This document shows positions 8,359-15,491 of a stretch of 64,000 bases of DNA, one piece after another (the stretch's first letter is position 1; the number at the start of each line of letters is the position of its first letter). This stretch comes from Curtobacterium sp. UNCCL20. Its GTDB lineage: Bacteria > Actinomycetota > Actinomycetes > Actinomycetales > Microbacteriaceae. The stretch is from the NCBI RefSeq assembly GCF_900101675.1, contig NZ_FNKG01000001.1, positions 1,347,378-1,411,377 on the forward strand, read 5' to 3'. Both the position numbers and the translations under genes were made by a program. The notes under the pieces are model-generated. The model ran no database searches, was not told the DNA's origin, and saw nothing but the letters and a program-made list of their open reading frames with translations.

Positions 8359-9689
8359 GCGGCATGCACCTCGCCTACGACCTCTCCTTCACCCACACCG
8401 AGGGCCGCTGGGCCGCGCCCGGCAGCTGGGTCGGGCAGGACTTCCCCGACGTCCGGATGTACATGGAGCTCGCCCGCACCGCCGAGCGCGCCGGCGTCGA
8501 CATGCTGTTCTTCGGCGACGGCTCGGGCGTCCCGAGCACCTGGCGCGGCACCATCGACCCCGCCGTGGAGTGGGGCATCCAGTGGCCGCGGCAGGACATG
8601 TCGCCGGTGATCGCCGCGATGTCGACCGTCACCGAGCACATCGGCTTCGGCCTGACGTACTCGTCGACGTTCACGCACCCGTTCTCCGTCGCCCGGCTGC
8701 TCAACTCGCTCGACCACGTCACCGGCGGTCGGATGGCCTTCAACGTCGTCGCCTCGTCGCGTGGAGCGGACGCCGCGAACTACGGCTCCGACCACCTGAT
8801 CGACCACGACCTGCGGTACGAGCGGATGGAGGAGTTCATCGGCGTGTGCCGTGCGCTCTGGGACTCCGTCGCCCCGGACGCCATCGTCCGCGATCGCGAG
8901 ACGGGCCGGTTCGCCGACCCGACGAAGGTGCACCCGATCGACCACGACGGCCGGTTCTTCACGGTGCGCGGACCGCTCGCGAGCGTGCCGAGCCCGCAGG
9001 TGCACCCGGTGGTGGTGCAGGCGGGCAACTCCCCGCGGGGCATCGCCGCGAGCGCCTCGTTCGCGGACCTGGTGTTCGGGTTCGGCGCGAGCACCGCCGG
9101 GCAGCAGCGCCACCGTGACGCCCTCGACGCCGCACTCACCGACGCCGGGCGGGACCCGGCAGCGGTCGGCATCCTCTGGGCCACCCAGGTGATCGTCGGC
9201 GCGACCGACGCCGAGGCAGCCGCACGGCGGGACTCGCTGCTGTCGTTCTGGAACCGCGAGGCCGTCGGCACCTTCATCTCGCACAACGCCGGGTACGACT
9301 TCTCGACCCTGCCCGAGCGCTTCCGGCTCGGCGAGCTCCGCGACGCGATCGTCGCCGCCCACGCGAGCCCGGCGGGCCTCGTCGGGACCCTCGTCCAGGA
9401 GTTCGGCGAGGACCACACGATGGACCGCGACGACTTCTTCGAGCACGGCTGGCGTGCGGCGACCGGCCTCGACCACATGCTCGTCGGCGACGCCGCGCAC
9501 GTGGCCGATGCGCTCGAGGAGAACTTCGCGTGCACCGGGGGCCGCGGCGGCTACATGCTCTCCAGCCCGCTCGGGATGCCGAGCGGGTTCGCCGACCTCA
9601 GCGAACTGCTCGTCCCGGAGCTCCGCGGTCGCGGCGCCCTCGCCCCGCGGTACCCCGGGGCGACGCTCCGCGAGAACCTGGCGGTGTGA
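8355..9689 (+). CDS. Flavin-dependent monooxygenase, NtaA/SnaA/DszA family (RcaE-like candidate)
   Basis: 444-residue luciferase-family enzyme of the nitrilotriacetate monooxygenase component A branch. This is clear from the blocks Phe-Phe-Gly-Asp-Gly, Ser-Ser-Thr-Phe-Thr-His-Pro-Phe, Gly-Gly-Arg-Met-Ala-Phe-Asn-Val-Val and the C-terminal Pro-Glu-Leu-Arg-Gly-Arg-Gly. The length is normal for the branch. Such enzymes need FMNH2 from a separate reductase, and one is encoded two genes downstream. Riboflavin lyase RcaE of Microbacterium, which splits riboflavin into lumichrome and ribose, is also a luciferase-family enzyme and is encoded next to a riboflavin kinase and a flavin reductase (established). 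The same neighbours here make RcaE-type activity the leading hypothesis, but sequence alone cannot separate it from other members. Confidence 0.87.
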   Translation: MSGMHLAYDLSFTHTEGRWAAPGSWVGQDFPDVRMYMELARTAERAGVDMLFFGDGSGVPSTWRGTIDPAVEWGIQWPRQDMSPVIAAMSTVTEHIGFGLTYSSTFTHPFSVARLLNSLDHVTGGRMAFNVVASSRGADAANYGSDHLIDHDLRYERMEEFIGVCRALWDSVAPDAIVRDRETGRFADPTKVHPIDHDGRFFTVRGPLASVPSPQVHPVVVQAGNSPRGIAASASFADLVFGFGASTAGQQRHRDALDAALTDAGRDPAAVGILWATQVIVGATDAEAAARRDSLLSFWNREAVGTFISHNAGYDFSTLPERFRLGELRDAIVAAHASPAGLVGTLVQEFGEDHTMDRDDFFEHGWRAATGLDHMLVGDAAHVADALEENFACTGGRGGYMLSSPLGMPSGFADLSELLVPELRGRGALAPRYPGATLRENLAV

Positions 9690-9690
9690 G

Positions 9691-11406
9691 GTGACCCCGG
9701 CCCGTCGGTGGCTCGCGCTCGGCGGGCTCTGCCTCGGCTTCTTCATGCTGCTGCTCGACAGCACGATCGTCTCCGTGGCACTGCCCGCCGTCGCCGGTGA
9801 TCTCGACGCGGACCCCTCGACCGCGGTGTGGGTGAACAGCGCCTACCTGTTCGCGTACGCCGTGCCGCTCCTCGTCGCCGGGCGGCTCGGCGACCGGTTC
9901 GGGCACCGCCGGCTGTACCTGGTCGGGCTCGCCGTGTTCACGCTCGCGTCCGTCGGTTGCGCGTTCGCCCCCGGCATCGGCGCGCTCATCGCCTGGCGGG
10001 CCGTGCAGGGCGTCGGCGCCGCACTACTGACGCCGCAGTGCCTGACGATCATCCGGTCGCTGTTCGACCCGCCCCGGCTCGCCGTCGCGCTCGCCGTCTG
10101 GAGCGCCGGCGGTGGCGCCGCCACGGTGGCCGGTCCGATCGTCGGCGGGGTCCTCGTCGAGGCGTGGGGCTGGCCGTCGGTGTTCCTCGTGAACGTCCCC
10201 GTCGGGGTGCTCACCGCGGTCGCCGTGCTCCGGTTCGTCCCGCTGTCCCGACGGATCCGGGTCCCGCTGCCGCTGCCGGCGGTCCTCGGGGTGACCGTCG
10301 GTGTGCTCGCCGTCGTGGTCGGCGTGCAGGGCACCGACGACGGCGTCCTCGCGCAGCCCCTCCCGCGGATCGGTCTGGTGCTGCTCGGCGCACTCGTGGT
10401 CGCCGCGGTGCTCGTCGTGCAGCGCGGATCGGGCGATCGGGCGCTCGTCCCGCTCGGGTTGTTCCGTGACCGCGGCTTCGTGACCGGGTCGTGGGGAGCG
10501 GCAGCGGCGTCGTTCTGCGTCGGTTCGGCACCGATCCCGCTGATGCTCGACCTGCAGGGCAGCCGTGGGCTCGGCGCGGGGGAGGCAGCGCTCGTGCTCG
10601 TCCCGATGGGGATCGCCTGCCTCGCGGCCGCTCCGTTCGTCGGGCGCCTGACGAACACCGGCGGTCCCCGGGCCACTGCGGCCGTGGGCGGTGCGCTGCT
10701 CGTCGTGTCGGTCGCGCTGACCGCCCTGCTCGTCGGGACGGCCGCACCCCTCTGGGCCGTCGCGACCGCGTTCACCGGGTTCGGGATCGCGAACGCGTTC
10801 GTCTGGTCGCCGTTCTCGCTCGCCGCCGTGCTCGGCGCCGGGCCGGGGACGATCGGGGCAGCCTCGAGCACGTTCAACACGGTCAAGCAGCTCGGCGCGG
10901 TGCTCGGCAGCACGGTGACGGCGGCGCTGCTCGCGGTCGCGACCGACGCCGTCGCGCTGGGAGTCCTCGCCGTGGTCGCGGTGGGTGCCGTGGCGGCAGC
11001 GGCGCTCCTGCCGGGCCGTCCGAGCACGGTGGCGGTGCTCACCGGCGAGGTCGTCCACGGCGCCGGAGTGGGCCATGGCCTCGGCTTCCCGACCGCGAAC
11101 CTGCTGCCCGACGTCCGCGGCGACGTCCCCGCGGACGGCGTCTACGTCGGCTCCCTCAGCGCGCCGGCCTGGCCCGTGCCACGACAGGCCCTCGTGTCGA
11201 TCGGCAGCAACAGCACCTTCCCGGACCGCCCCCGCACCGTCGAGGTCCACGTGCTGGACTTCGCCGGCGACCTGTACGGCATCCCGGTCGAACTCACCGT
11301 CGGCCGGCGGCTCCGTCGCCAGCGCACCTTCCGCGGCCCGGACGCCCTCGTCGCCGCGATGCGCGACGACGAGCGCCGTGCCCGTGCCCTGCTCACCCGC
11401 CCCTGA
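9691..11406 (+). CDS. MFS transporter fused to a riboflavin kinase domain
   Basis: 571-residue fusion. Residues 1 to about 440 form an MFS transporter of the DHA2/EmrB type, with motif-A-like Gly-Arg-Leu-Gly-Asp-Arg-Phe-Gly and 12-14 helices. Residues about 447-571 form a complete riboflavin kinase (RFK) domain: Gly-Glu-Val-Val-His-Gly, Gly-Phe-Pro-Thr-Ala-Asn (PTAN at 467-470, which binds Mg-ATP), Asp-Gly-Val-Tyr, Ser-Ile-Gly-x-Asn-x-Thr-Phe, and the catalytic Glu518 in Val-Glu-Val-His. The FAD synthetase domain normally fused to RFK in RibF is absent. GTG 9691 starts 1 bp after the upstream stop. Uptake coupled to phosphorylation would trap riboflavin as FMN, the cofactor source for the neighbouring monooxygenases. 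Frame and codon use are continuous across the junction, with no sign of a sequencing error. Confidence 0.9.
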   Translation: MTPARRWLALGGLCLGFFMLLLDSTIVSVALPAVAGDLDADPSTAVWVNSAYLFAYAVPLLVAGRLGDRFGHRRLYLVGLAVFTLASVGCAFAPGIGALIAWRAVQGVGAALLTPQCLTIIRSLFDPPRLAVALAVWSAGGGAATVAGPIVGGVLVEAWGWPSVFLVNVPVGVLTAVAVLRFVPLSRRIRVPLPLPAVLGVTVGVLAVVVGVQGTDDGVLAQPLPRIGLVLLGALVVAAVLVVQRGSGDRALVPLGLFRDRGFVTGSWGAAAASFCVGSAPIPLMLDLQGSRGLGAGEAALVLVPMGIACLAAAPFVGRLTNTGGPRATAAVGGALLVVSVALTALLVGTAAPLWAVATAFTGFGIANAFVWSPFSLAAVLGAGPGTIGAASSTFNTVKQLGAVLGSTVTAALLAVATDAVALGVLAVVAVGAVAAAALLPGRPSTVAVLTGEVVHGAGVGHGLGFPTANLLPDVRGDVPADGVYVGSLSAPAWPVPRQALVSIGSNSTFPDRPRTVEVHVLDFAGDLYGIPVELTVGRRLRRQRTFRGPDALVAAMRDDERRARALLTRP

Positions 11407-11420
11407 CCGAGGAGTCCACC

Positions 11421-11933
11421 GTGCACGACGCCTTCACCGACGACCCGCTCGACATCCGCGAGGCAGCTGCCGAGGTCCCCTCGGTCGTCGCCGCGATCGC
11501 CGCCCGGGTCGACGGGGCACCGGTGGTGATGGTCGCCACGTCCTTCACCGTCGGCGTCTCGTACGACCCGCCGCTCGTGTCCGTGGCCGTGCAGCACTCG
11601 TCCACGACGTGGCCCGACCTCCGCGACGTGCCCGTGCTCGGCCTGTCGGTGCTCTCGGACGCGCACGCGCCGCACACCCGGCAGCTGGCGTCCCGCGATC
11701 GAGGGCGACGGCTCGACGGCATCGAGCACACCGACACCGACGGCGGTGGTGTGTTCATCGCCGGGTCGCACACCTGGCTCGAGTGCCGCGTCGAGGCCAC
11801 GCACCGTGCGGGCGACCACGACATCGTCGTCCTGCGGGTGCTCCGGCTTGCCCGGGACCCGGAGCAGCGCGCGCTGGTCTGGCACCGCCCCGCACGGCGT
11901 CCCGCTCGTCGCCCTGTCGTCGCCGCGGGCTGA
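11421..11933 (+). CDS. Flavin reductase-like protein
   Basis: 170-residue flavin reductase/FMN-binding split-barrel protein (HpaC/NtaB-like), the NAD(P)H-dependent partner that supplies reduced FMN to two-component monooxygenases. Recognisable blocks are Val-Ala-Thr-Ser-Phe-Thr-Val-Gly-Val-Ser-Tyr-Asp-Pro-Pro-Leu-Val-Ser-Val and the Cys-containing Leu-Glu-Cys-Arg-Val-Glu. The GTG start has AGGAG 7 nt upstream, and the gene follows the MFS-kinase fusion gene by 14 bp. It closes the operon and completes a self-contained FMNH2 supply (kinase plus reductase). RcaB, the reductase of the known riboflavin catabolic cluster, has this role. The C-terminus is Arg/Pro-rich and probably disordered. Confidence 0.87.
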   Translation: MHDAFTDDPLDIREAAAEVPSVVAAIAARVDGAPVVMVATSFTVGVSYDPPLVSVAVQHSSTTWPDLRDVPVLGLSVLSDAHAPHTRQLASRDRGRRLDGIEHTDTDGGGVFIAGSHTWLECRVEATHRAGDHDIVVLRVLRLARDPEQRALVWHRPARRPARRPVVAAG

Positions 11934-12013
11934 CCCGGCGCACGGAGCACCGCGGCGGGCGTCGCTCTCGGCGCGCTCACTGCTCGCGACGGACCGGGCG
12001 GCATCCGGCGCGT

Positions 12014-12892
12014 TCAGTGCGCGGCGCGCCCCCGCAGCCGACCGATGCCGAGCACGATCCCGACGACGACCATGCCGAGCACGAGCCCGAACACCGCGGA
12101 AACAGCGGTGTCGACGATCCACGTCACGACCGGCCCGGCGGCCTCGACCGCATGCTCGATCGCGTGCAGCAGGTCCTCCGGCCCGTGCCAGAACGTCTCC
12201 GCGAGGTTCGCGATGACGAGGTGTCCGCCGACCCAGAGCATCGCCACGGTGCCGACGACGCTGATCACCCGGAAGACCGCGGGCATGGCGCGGACGATCC
12301 GAGCGCCGGCCCGACGGGTGCGCCGGACGGGGTTCTTCATCATCTGCAGGCCGATGTCGTCGACCTTCACGAGGAGTGCGACGGCACCGTAGACGAGCAG
12401 GGTCATCGCGAGGGCGATCACGGCGAGGGCACCGACGGTCTGCCAGAGGCCGAGGTCCGGGTCGAGGCTGTCCAGCGCGATGAGCATGATCTCGGTGCTG
12501 AGGATGAGGTCCGTGCGGATGGCGCCGAACACCAGCTTCGGCTCGGCGACGACGTCGGAGCCGCCCTCGTCGTGGTGGACGCCGAACCACTCGGTGACCT
12601 TCTCGGCGCCCTCGAAGCACAGGTAGGTGCCGCCGAGCACGAGCAACCACGGCAGCACCCACGGCGCGAACGCGGAGAGCAGGAGCGCCAGCGGCAGGAT
12701 GATGACGAACTTGTTGAAGAGGCTGCCCAGGGCGATGCGGCCGACGACCGGCAGTTCGCGTGCCGGTGCGAGGCCCTGCACGTACTGCGGCGTCACGGCG
12801 GCGTCGTCGATGACGACGCCCGCGGTCTTCGCGCTGGCCTTCAGGGCGGCGGCGAGGATGTCGTCCACCACGGCGAGCAACCCGACTGACAT
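12014..12892 (-). CDS. DUF808 (YedI-like) inner-membrane protein
   Basis: 292-residue integral membrane protein of the DUF808/YedI family. It shows the family N-terminus (Leu-Leu-Ala-Val-Val-Asp-Asp-Ile-Leu-Ala), the soluble block Asp-Asp-Ala-Ala-Val-Thr-Pro-Gln-Tyr-Val-Gln-Gly, the conserved Tyr-Leu-Cys-Phe-Glu-Gly-Ala-Glu-Lys and six or so hydrophobic helices. The function is unknown across bacteria. ATG 12892 has an excellent ribosome site (GGAGGAACGG). It is transcribed alone, converging on the flavin operon with 80 bp between the stops. Confidence 0.9.
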   Translation of the reverse strand: MSVGLLAVVDDILAAALKASAKTAGVVIDDAAVTPQYVQGLAPARELPVVGRIALGSLFNKFVIILPLALLLSAFAPWVLPWLLVLGGTYLCFEGAEKVTEWFGVHHDEGGSDVVAEPKLVFGAIRTDLILSTEIMLIALDSLDPDLGLWQTVGALAVIALAMTLLVYGAVALLVKVDDIGLQMMKNPVRRTRRAGARIVRAMPAVFRVISVVGTVAMLWVGGHLVIANLAETFWHGPEDLLHAIEHAVEAAGPVVTWIVDTAVSAVFGLVLGMVVVGIVLGIGRLRGRAAH

Positions 12893-12949
12893 GACCGTTC
12901 CTCCACTCGTCGCCTGTCTGCTCGTACAGACGGGCGGCTCACAGACTAG

Positions 12950-12991
12950 GGCCTGGAGGCACGGTGCCAGGCCGCACCGCGCCTCCAGGCC
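12950..12991. repeat. Intergenic palindrome, hybrid subtype
   Basis: GGCCTGGAGGCACGGTG on the left pairs with a CGCGCCTCCAGGCC-type right arm; the inner arms belong to different subtypes, so the copy looks recombined. It sits between the DUF808 gene start and the GNAT gene stop. Confidence 0.8.
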
Positions 12992-13030
12992 CAGAAGTGC
13001 GCGCGTCCACGACGCGCCGTCACTGCCCGC

Positions 13031-13603
13031 TCAGAGGTCGAGACGGTTCCAGACCTGCTCGCCGCGGCCGTCGTCGGGCTCGGGGTGCGCTGCCGTGGCA
13101 GCGGCGTCGCGGACGAACCCGAGGTGGCCGGCGACACCGAACGACGCAGCGTTCCACGCGCGGATCGTGGCCCAGAGCCGCCGGTAGCCGACGGCGCGTG
13201 CCGCCGCGACGACCGCGGTGGCGGCTTCGGTGGCGTACCCCTGACCGTGTGCCGCCTCGAGGAACTCGTAGGCGAGCTCGGGTTCCGCCGCGGTGGACCG
13301 GCCCACGACGAGCCCGCAGTACCCGAGCGCTGCGCCGGTGGCCGTGTGCCGGACCGGATGGAGCGGGAGCGGCGTGCCGATGGTCGCGGCGAGGGTGCGG
13401 ACCGACTGTGCAGCGCCGTCCGGGGTGGGGCGTCCCGAGGTGCGCGGGGTCGGCGGCTCACCGCGCCGGGCGGCGGCTGCGCTCCGTTCGGCGACGAGTT
13501 CGGCGTACCAGTGCGCGTCGGTTCCCTCGGCGGCGTCGTCGCCCGTCCGCCAGCCGTCCAGCACGAGCCGTGCCGTCCGCATGGTCCGTGGGAGTGGCCG
13601 CAT
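13031..13603 (-). CDS. GNAT-family N-acetyltransferase (RimJ/RimL-like)
   Basis: 190-residue acetyltransferase of the Acetyltransf_3 (RimJ/RimL/ribosomal Ala acetylase) branch. It starts with Arg-Thr-Ala-Arg-Leu-Val-Leu and has the C-terminal landmarks Gln-Gly-Tyr-Ala-Thr-Glu-Ala, Arg-Leu-Trp-Ala-Thr-Ile and Asn-Ala-Ala-Ser-x-x-Val-Ala-x-x-Leu-Gly-Phe. The acetyl-CoA pyrophosphate loop is His-Gly-Gln-Gly-Tyr-Ala. ATG 13603 overlaps the stop of the upstream VOC gene (TGATG), so the two are co-translated. An Ala-rich insertion near residues 35-70 is unusual but plausible. The acceptor substrate cannot be predicted. Confidence 0.85.
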   Translation of the reverse strand: MRPLPRTMRTARLVLDGWRTGDDAAEGTDAHWYAELVAERSAAAARRGEPPTPRTSGRPTPDGAAQSVRTLAATIGTPLPLHPVRHTATGAALGYCGLVVGRSTAAEPELAYEFLEAAHGQGYATEAATAVVAAARAVGYRRLWATIRAWNAASFGVAGHLGFVRDAAATAAHPEPDDGRGEQVWNRLDL

Positions 13604-14040
13604 CAGTCGAGGCAGAACTCGTTGCCCTCGACGTCCTGCATGACGATGCAGGACTCGTTGATCCCGTCGGCGGGCATCCGACGGAACTGCGTTGCCCCGA
13701 GCGCGACGAGCCGGTCGCTCTCGGCGTCGAGCGCGGCGAGTCGCTCCTCGCCGACCAGGCCGGTGCCGACTCGGACGTCGAGGTGGACGCGGTTCTTCAC
13801 GACCTTGCCCTCCGGGACGCGCTGGAAGAACAGGCGTGGGCCGGCGCCGTTCGGATCCTGGCAGGCGAACGCGGAGCCCTGCGCCTCGGGCGGGAGCGAC
13901 TGGTCGAACGCGTCCCACGAGTCGAAGCCGGGTGGCGGTGCGGGCACCACGTACCCGAGCACCTCGCACCAGAACCGGGCCACCCGCTCCGGGTCCGCAC
14001 AGTCGAACGTCACCTGCACCTGCCGCACCGTCGCAGTCAT
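13603..14040 (-). CDS. VOC-superfamily (glyoxalase-like) protein
   Basis: 145-residue protein with two beta-alpha-beta-beta-beta units typical of the vicinal oxygen chelate fold. It has Val-Thr-Phe-Asp-Cys-Ala-Asp-Pro near the start, Phe-Trp-x-x-Val-Leu-Gly-Tyr, the central Arg-Val-His-Leu-Asp-Val and the terminal Val-Met-Gln-Asp-Val-Glu-Gly-Asn-Glu-Phe-Cys, which would supply metal-binding His and Glu. It is the first gene of a pair with the GNAT. A TAGGGT box exactly 6 nt before the ATG, without a ribosome site, suggests a leaderless transcript. Members detoxify antibiotics or aldehydes, but the substrate here is unknown. Confidence 0.87.
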   Translation of the reverse strand: MTATVRQVQVTFDCADPERVARFWCEVLGYVVPAPPPGFDSWDAFDQSLPPEAQGSAFACQDPNGAGPRLFFQRVPEGKVVKNRVHLDVRVGTGLVGEERLAALDAESDRLVALGATQFRRMPADGINESCIVMQDVEGNEFCLD

Positions 14041-14046
14041 GGAGCC

Positions 14047-14052
14047 ACCCTA
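14047..14052 (-). promoter_or_regulatory. -10 box of a leaderless start (TAGGGT)
   Basis: TAGGGT on the minus strand leaves exactly 6 nt to ATG 14040. It is back to back with the + strand box at 14080-14085, so the 51-bp gap carries two divergent promoters. Confidence 0.5.
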
Positions 14053-14079
14053 GGCTGAACGTCCCCGCCGTGTCGTCCG

Positions 14080-14085
14080 TATGCT
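14080..14085 (+). promoter_or_regulatory. -10 box of a leaderless start (TATGCT)
   Basis: TATGCT lies exactly 6 nt before ATG 14092, with no Shine-Dalgarno sequence. Confidence 0.5.
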
Positions 14086-14091
14086 CGCGGC

Positions 14092-14361
14092 ATGGCTGAC
14101 TTCACCGATTCCCAGGCCGCCGTCGTCCGGATCGAGCGTGCCGAGGCCGGCCGCTGGGACCTGTCGGTGATCAGTGACGCGGGGGTCGCGATGGGGCACG
14201 GCGTGTACCTGTTCGACGCCGCGCACGACGACGCCGAGGACGAGCAGGCCGCCGCGGCGGACTTCGTCGAGCAATACGGGTACCGCTTCGACCGCGAGGC
14301 CGTGGTCGCGGACGGACCCGACGCCTACTGGGCACCGCTGTTCGCCGTGGACGCGCGGTAG
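14092..14361 (+). CDS. Small acidic protein of unknown function
   Basis: 89 residues, acidic (many Asp/Glu), without membrane segments. A central Gly-His-Gly-Val-Tyr-Leu-Phe-Asp-Ala stretch is followed by an Asp/Glu/Ala run and a Tyr-Gly-Tyr-Arg-Phe segment. I do not recognise the family. The start is supported by a TATGCT box 6 nt upstream and by convergence with the next gene, whose stop lies 10 bp beyond this one's. Confidence 0.7.
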   Translation: MADFTDSQAAVVRIERAEAGRWDLSVISDAGVAMGHGVYLFDAAHDDAEDEQAAAADFVEQYGYRFDREAVVADGPDAYWAPLFAVDAR

Positions 14362-14371
14362 CGCCCCGGTC

Positions 14372-14785
14372 TCAGCGCAGCGCGGACCGCTCGAACCCGA
14401 TCAGCCAGGTCACCCCGAAGGCGTCGCGGACGATCCCGTCCCAGTCGCCCCACGGCCGCTCCTGCAGCGGATCCACCACGGTGCCGTCCGTGGCGAGGTC
14501 GGCGAACCACCCCCGCAGCACGTCGGGTTCCGCGGCGCCGAGCAACGAGAACAGCACGCCGGTCGCCTGGAACGGGGCCTCACCCGTCGCCGCGTCGGCG
14601 GCGAAGAGCTCCAGCGGGCCGGCGAGCTGTCCGTGCGCGACCGCGTCGGCGGGGCCGTCCGTCCGCGAGAACTCGGCGAAGGTCGAGACGCGGACCTCGC
14701 CGCCGAACACCTGCTGCCAGCGCTCGAGCGCCTGCCGCGCGGTGCCGTCGAACTGGAAGTAGGGCGAGGGCCCGTGCACGTTCAT
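14372..14785 (-). CDS. PhnB-like VOC protein
   Basis: 137-residue protein of the PhnB/3-demethylubiquinone-methyltransferase-like VOC group. It begins Ser-Pro-Tyr-Phe-Gln-Phe-Asp-Gly-Thr-Ala-Arg-Gln-Ala, then Trp-x-x-Val-Phe-Gly-Gly-Glu-Val, and ends with Arg-Pro-Trp-Gly-Asp-Trp...Asp-Ala-Phe-Gly-Val-Thr-Trp, which are diagnostic for the group. The metal residues of true glyoxalases are only partly kept, as is usual here, and the biochemical role is unknown. A TATCGT box at 14792-14797 lies 6 nt before ATG 14785, again suggesting a leaderless transcript. Confidence 0.85.
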   Translation of the reverse strand: MNVHGPSPYFQFDGTARQALERWQQVFGGEVRVSTFAEFSRTDGPADAVAHGQLAGPLELFAADAATGEAPFQATGVLFSLLGAAEPDVLRGWFADLATDGTVVDPLQERPWGDWDGIVRDAFGVTWLIGFERSALR

Positions 14786-14791
14786 GCCGGG

Positions 14792-14797
14792 ACGATA
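14792..14797 (-). promoter_or_regulatory. -10 box of a leaderless start (TATCGT)
   Basis: Minus-strand TATCGT leaves 6 nt to ATG 14785; there is no ribosome site. Confidence 0.45.
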
Positions 14798-14844
14798 CCG
14801 CCGCACCGCACCGGGGTGTCCACCAGGGTCGGTCGGATGCTCCG

Positions 14845-15423
14845 TCAGCCGAGCAGGTCGATCGCCCGGTCGACGACGTCCGCCGGGCGACCCTCGCCGT
14901 GCGTCGCCCACCAGCTGAGCGCCGTGCTGGTCGCCGCGGCGAGACTGTTCGCCCGCACCACCACGGCGAGGTCGTCGACCGAGCCGCCGTCCCGCTCGGC
15001 GACGAAGCGCACGATCGCGTCCGTCAGGGACGTGATCGTCGCGTCCCCGCCGCGCTGCAGTGACGGATTCGCCCGGATGACCCGGAGGCGGTGCCGGGTC
15101 ACCTCGACGGTCTCGTCCGGGAAGGACGCGCCGACGCGGTAGGCGGCGCGGAGGGCCACCCCGGACGGCTCGTCGGCGGGCCGGGAGCGGAGCGCCTCGG
15201 TGAAGCGTGCGGCGAACTCCTCGAGCCCGCCCCAGACGAGGGCGGCCTTGCTCGGGAACAACCGGAACAGCGAGCGACGGCTGATCCCGGCGGCCGCGGC
15301 GACGTCGTCCATCGACACCTCGTCGAAGCCCTGCTCGTCGAACAGGCGGAGCGCGACCAGGGACACCTCGTCCGGGTCGATCGTCCGGGGTCGTCCGGTC
15401 GGCCGGTCGCTCGTGGAACTCAT
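14845..15423 (-). CDS. TetR-family regulator
   Basis: 192 residues. The N-terminal helix-turn-helix (about residues 18-65) reads Ala-Leu-Arg-Leu-Phe-Asp-Glu-Gln-Gly-Phe...Val-Ala-Ala-Ala-Ala-Gly-Ile-Ser-Arg-Arg-Ser-Leu-Phe-Arg-Leu-Phe-Pro-Ser-Lys, typical of TetR proteins; the C-terminal ligand domain is unspecific. ATG 15423 has AAGGACCCC upstream. It is divergent from the short-chain dehydrogenase at 15492 across 68 bp that contain the palindrome GTTATAAC, so it most likely represses that gene and itself in response to the enzyme's substrate. Confidence 0.9.
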   Translation of the reverse strand: MSSTSDRPTGRPRTIDPDEVSLVALRLFDEQGFDEVSMDDVAAAAGISRRSLFRLFPSKAALVWGGLEEFAARFTEALRSRPADEPSGVALRAAYRVGASFPDETVEVTRHRLRVIRANPSLQRGGDATITSLTDAIVRFVAERDGGSVDDLAVVVRANSLAAATSTALSWWATHGEGRPADVVDRAIDLLG

Positions 15424-15444
15424 GGGGTCCTTTCGGCACTGAGT

Positions 15445-15452
15445 GTTATAAC
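15445..15452. promoter_or_regulatory. Palindrome GTTATAAC shared by two divergent promoters
   Basis: The 8-bp perfect palindrome contains TATAAC, a good -10 box, on both strands, at the right distance for the TetR gene (-) and the dehydrogenase gene (+). It is the only AT-rich block in the 68-bp gap. A regulator bound here would block both promoters. Confidence 0.45.
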
Positions 15453-15491
15453 GATGTCGGCGCAGCGAGCGCCTCTCGAAGAGGAGACCAC

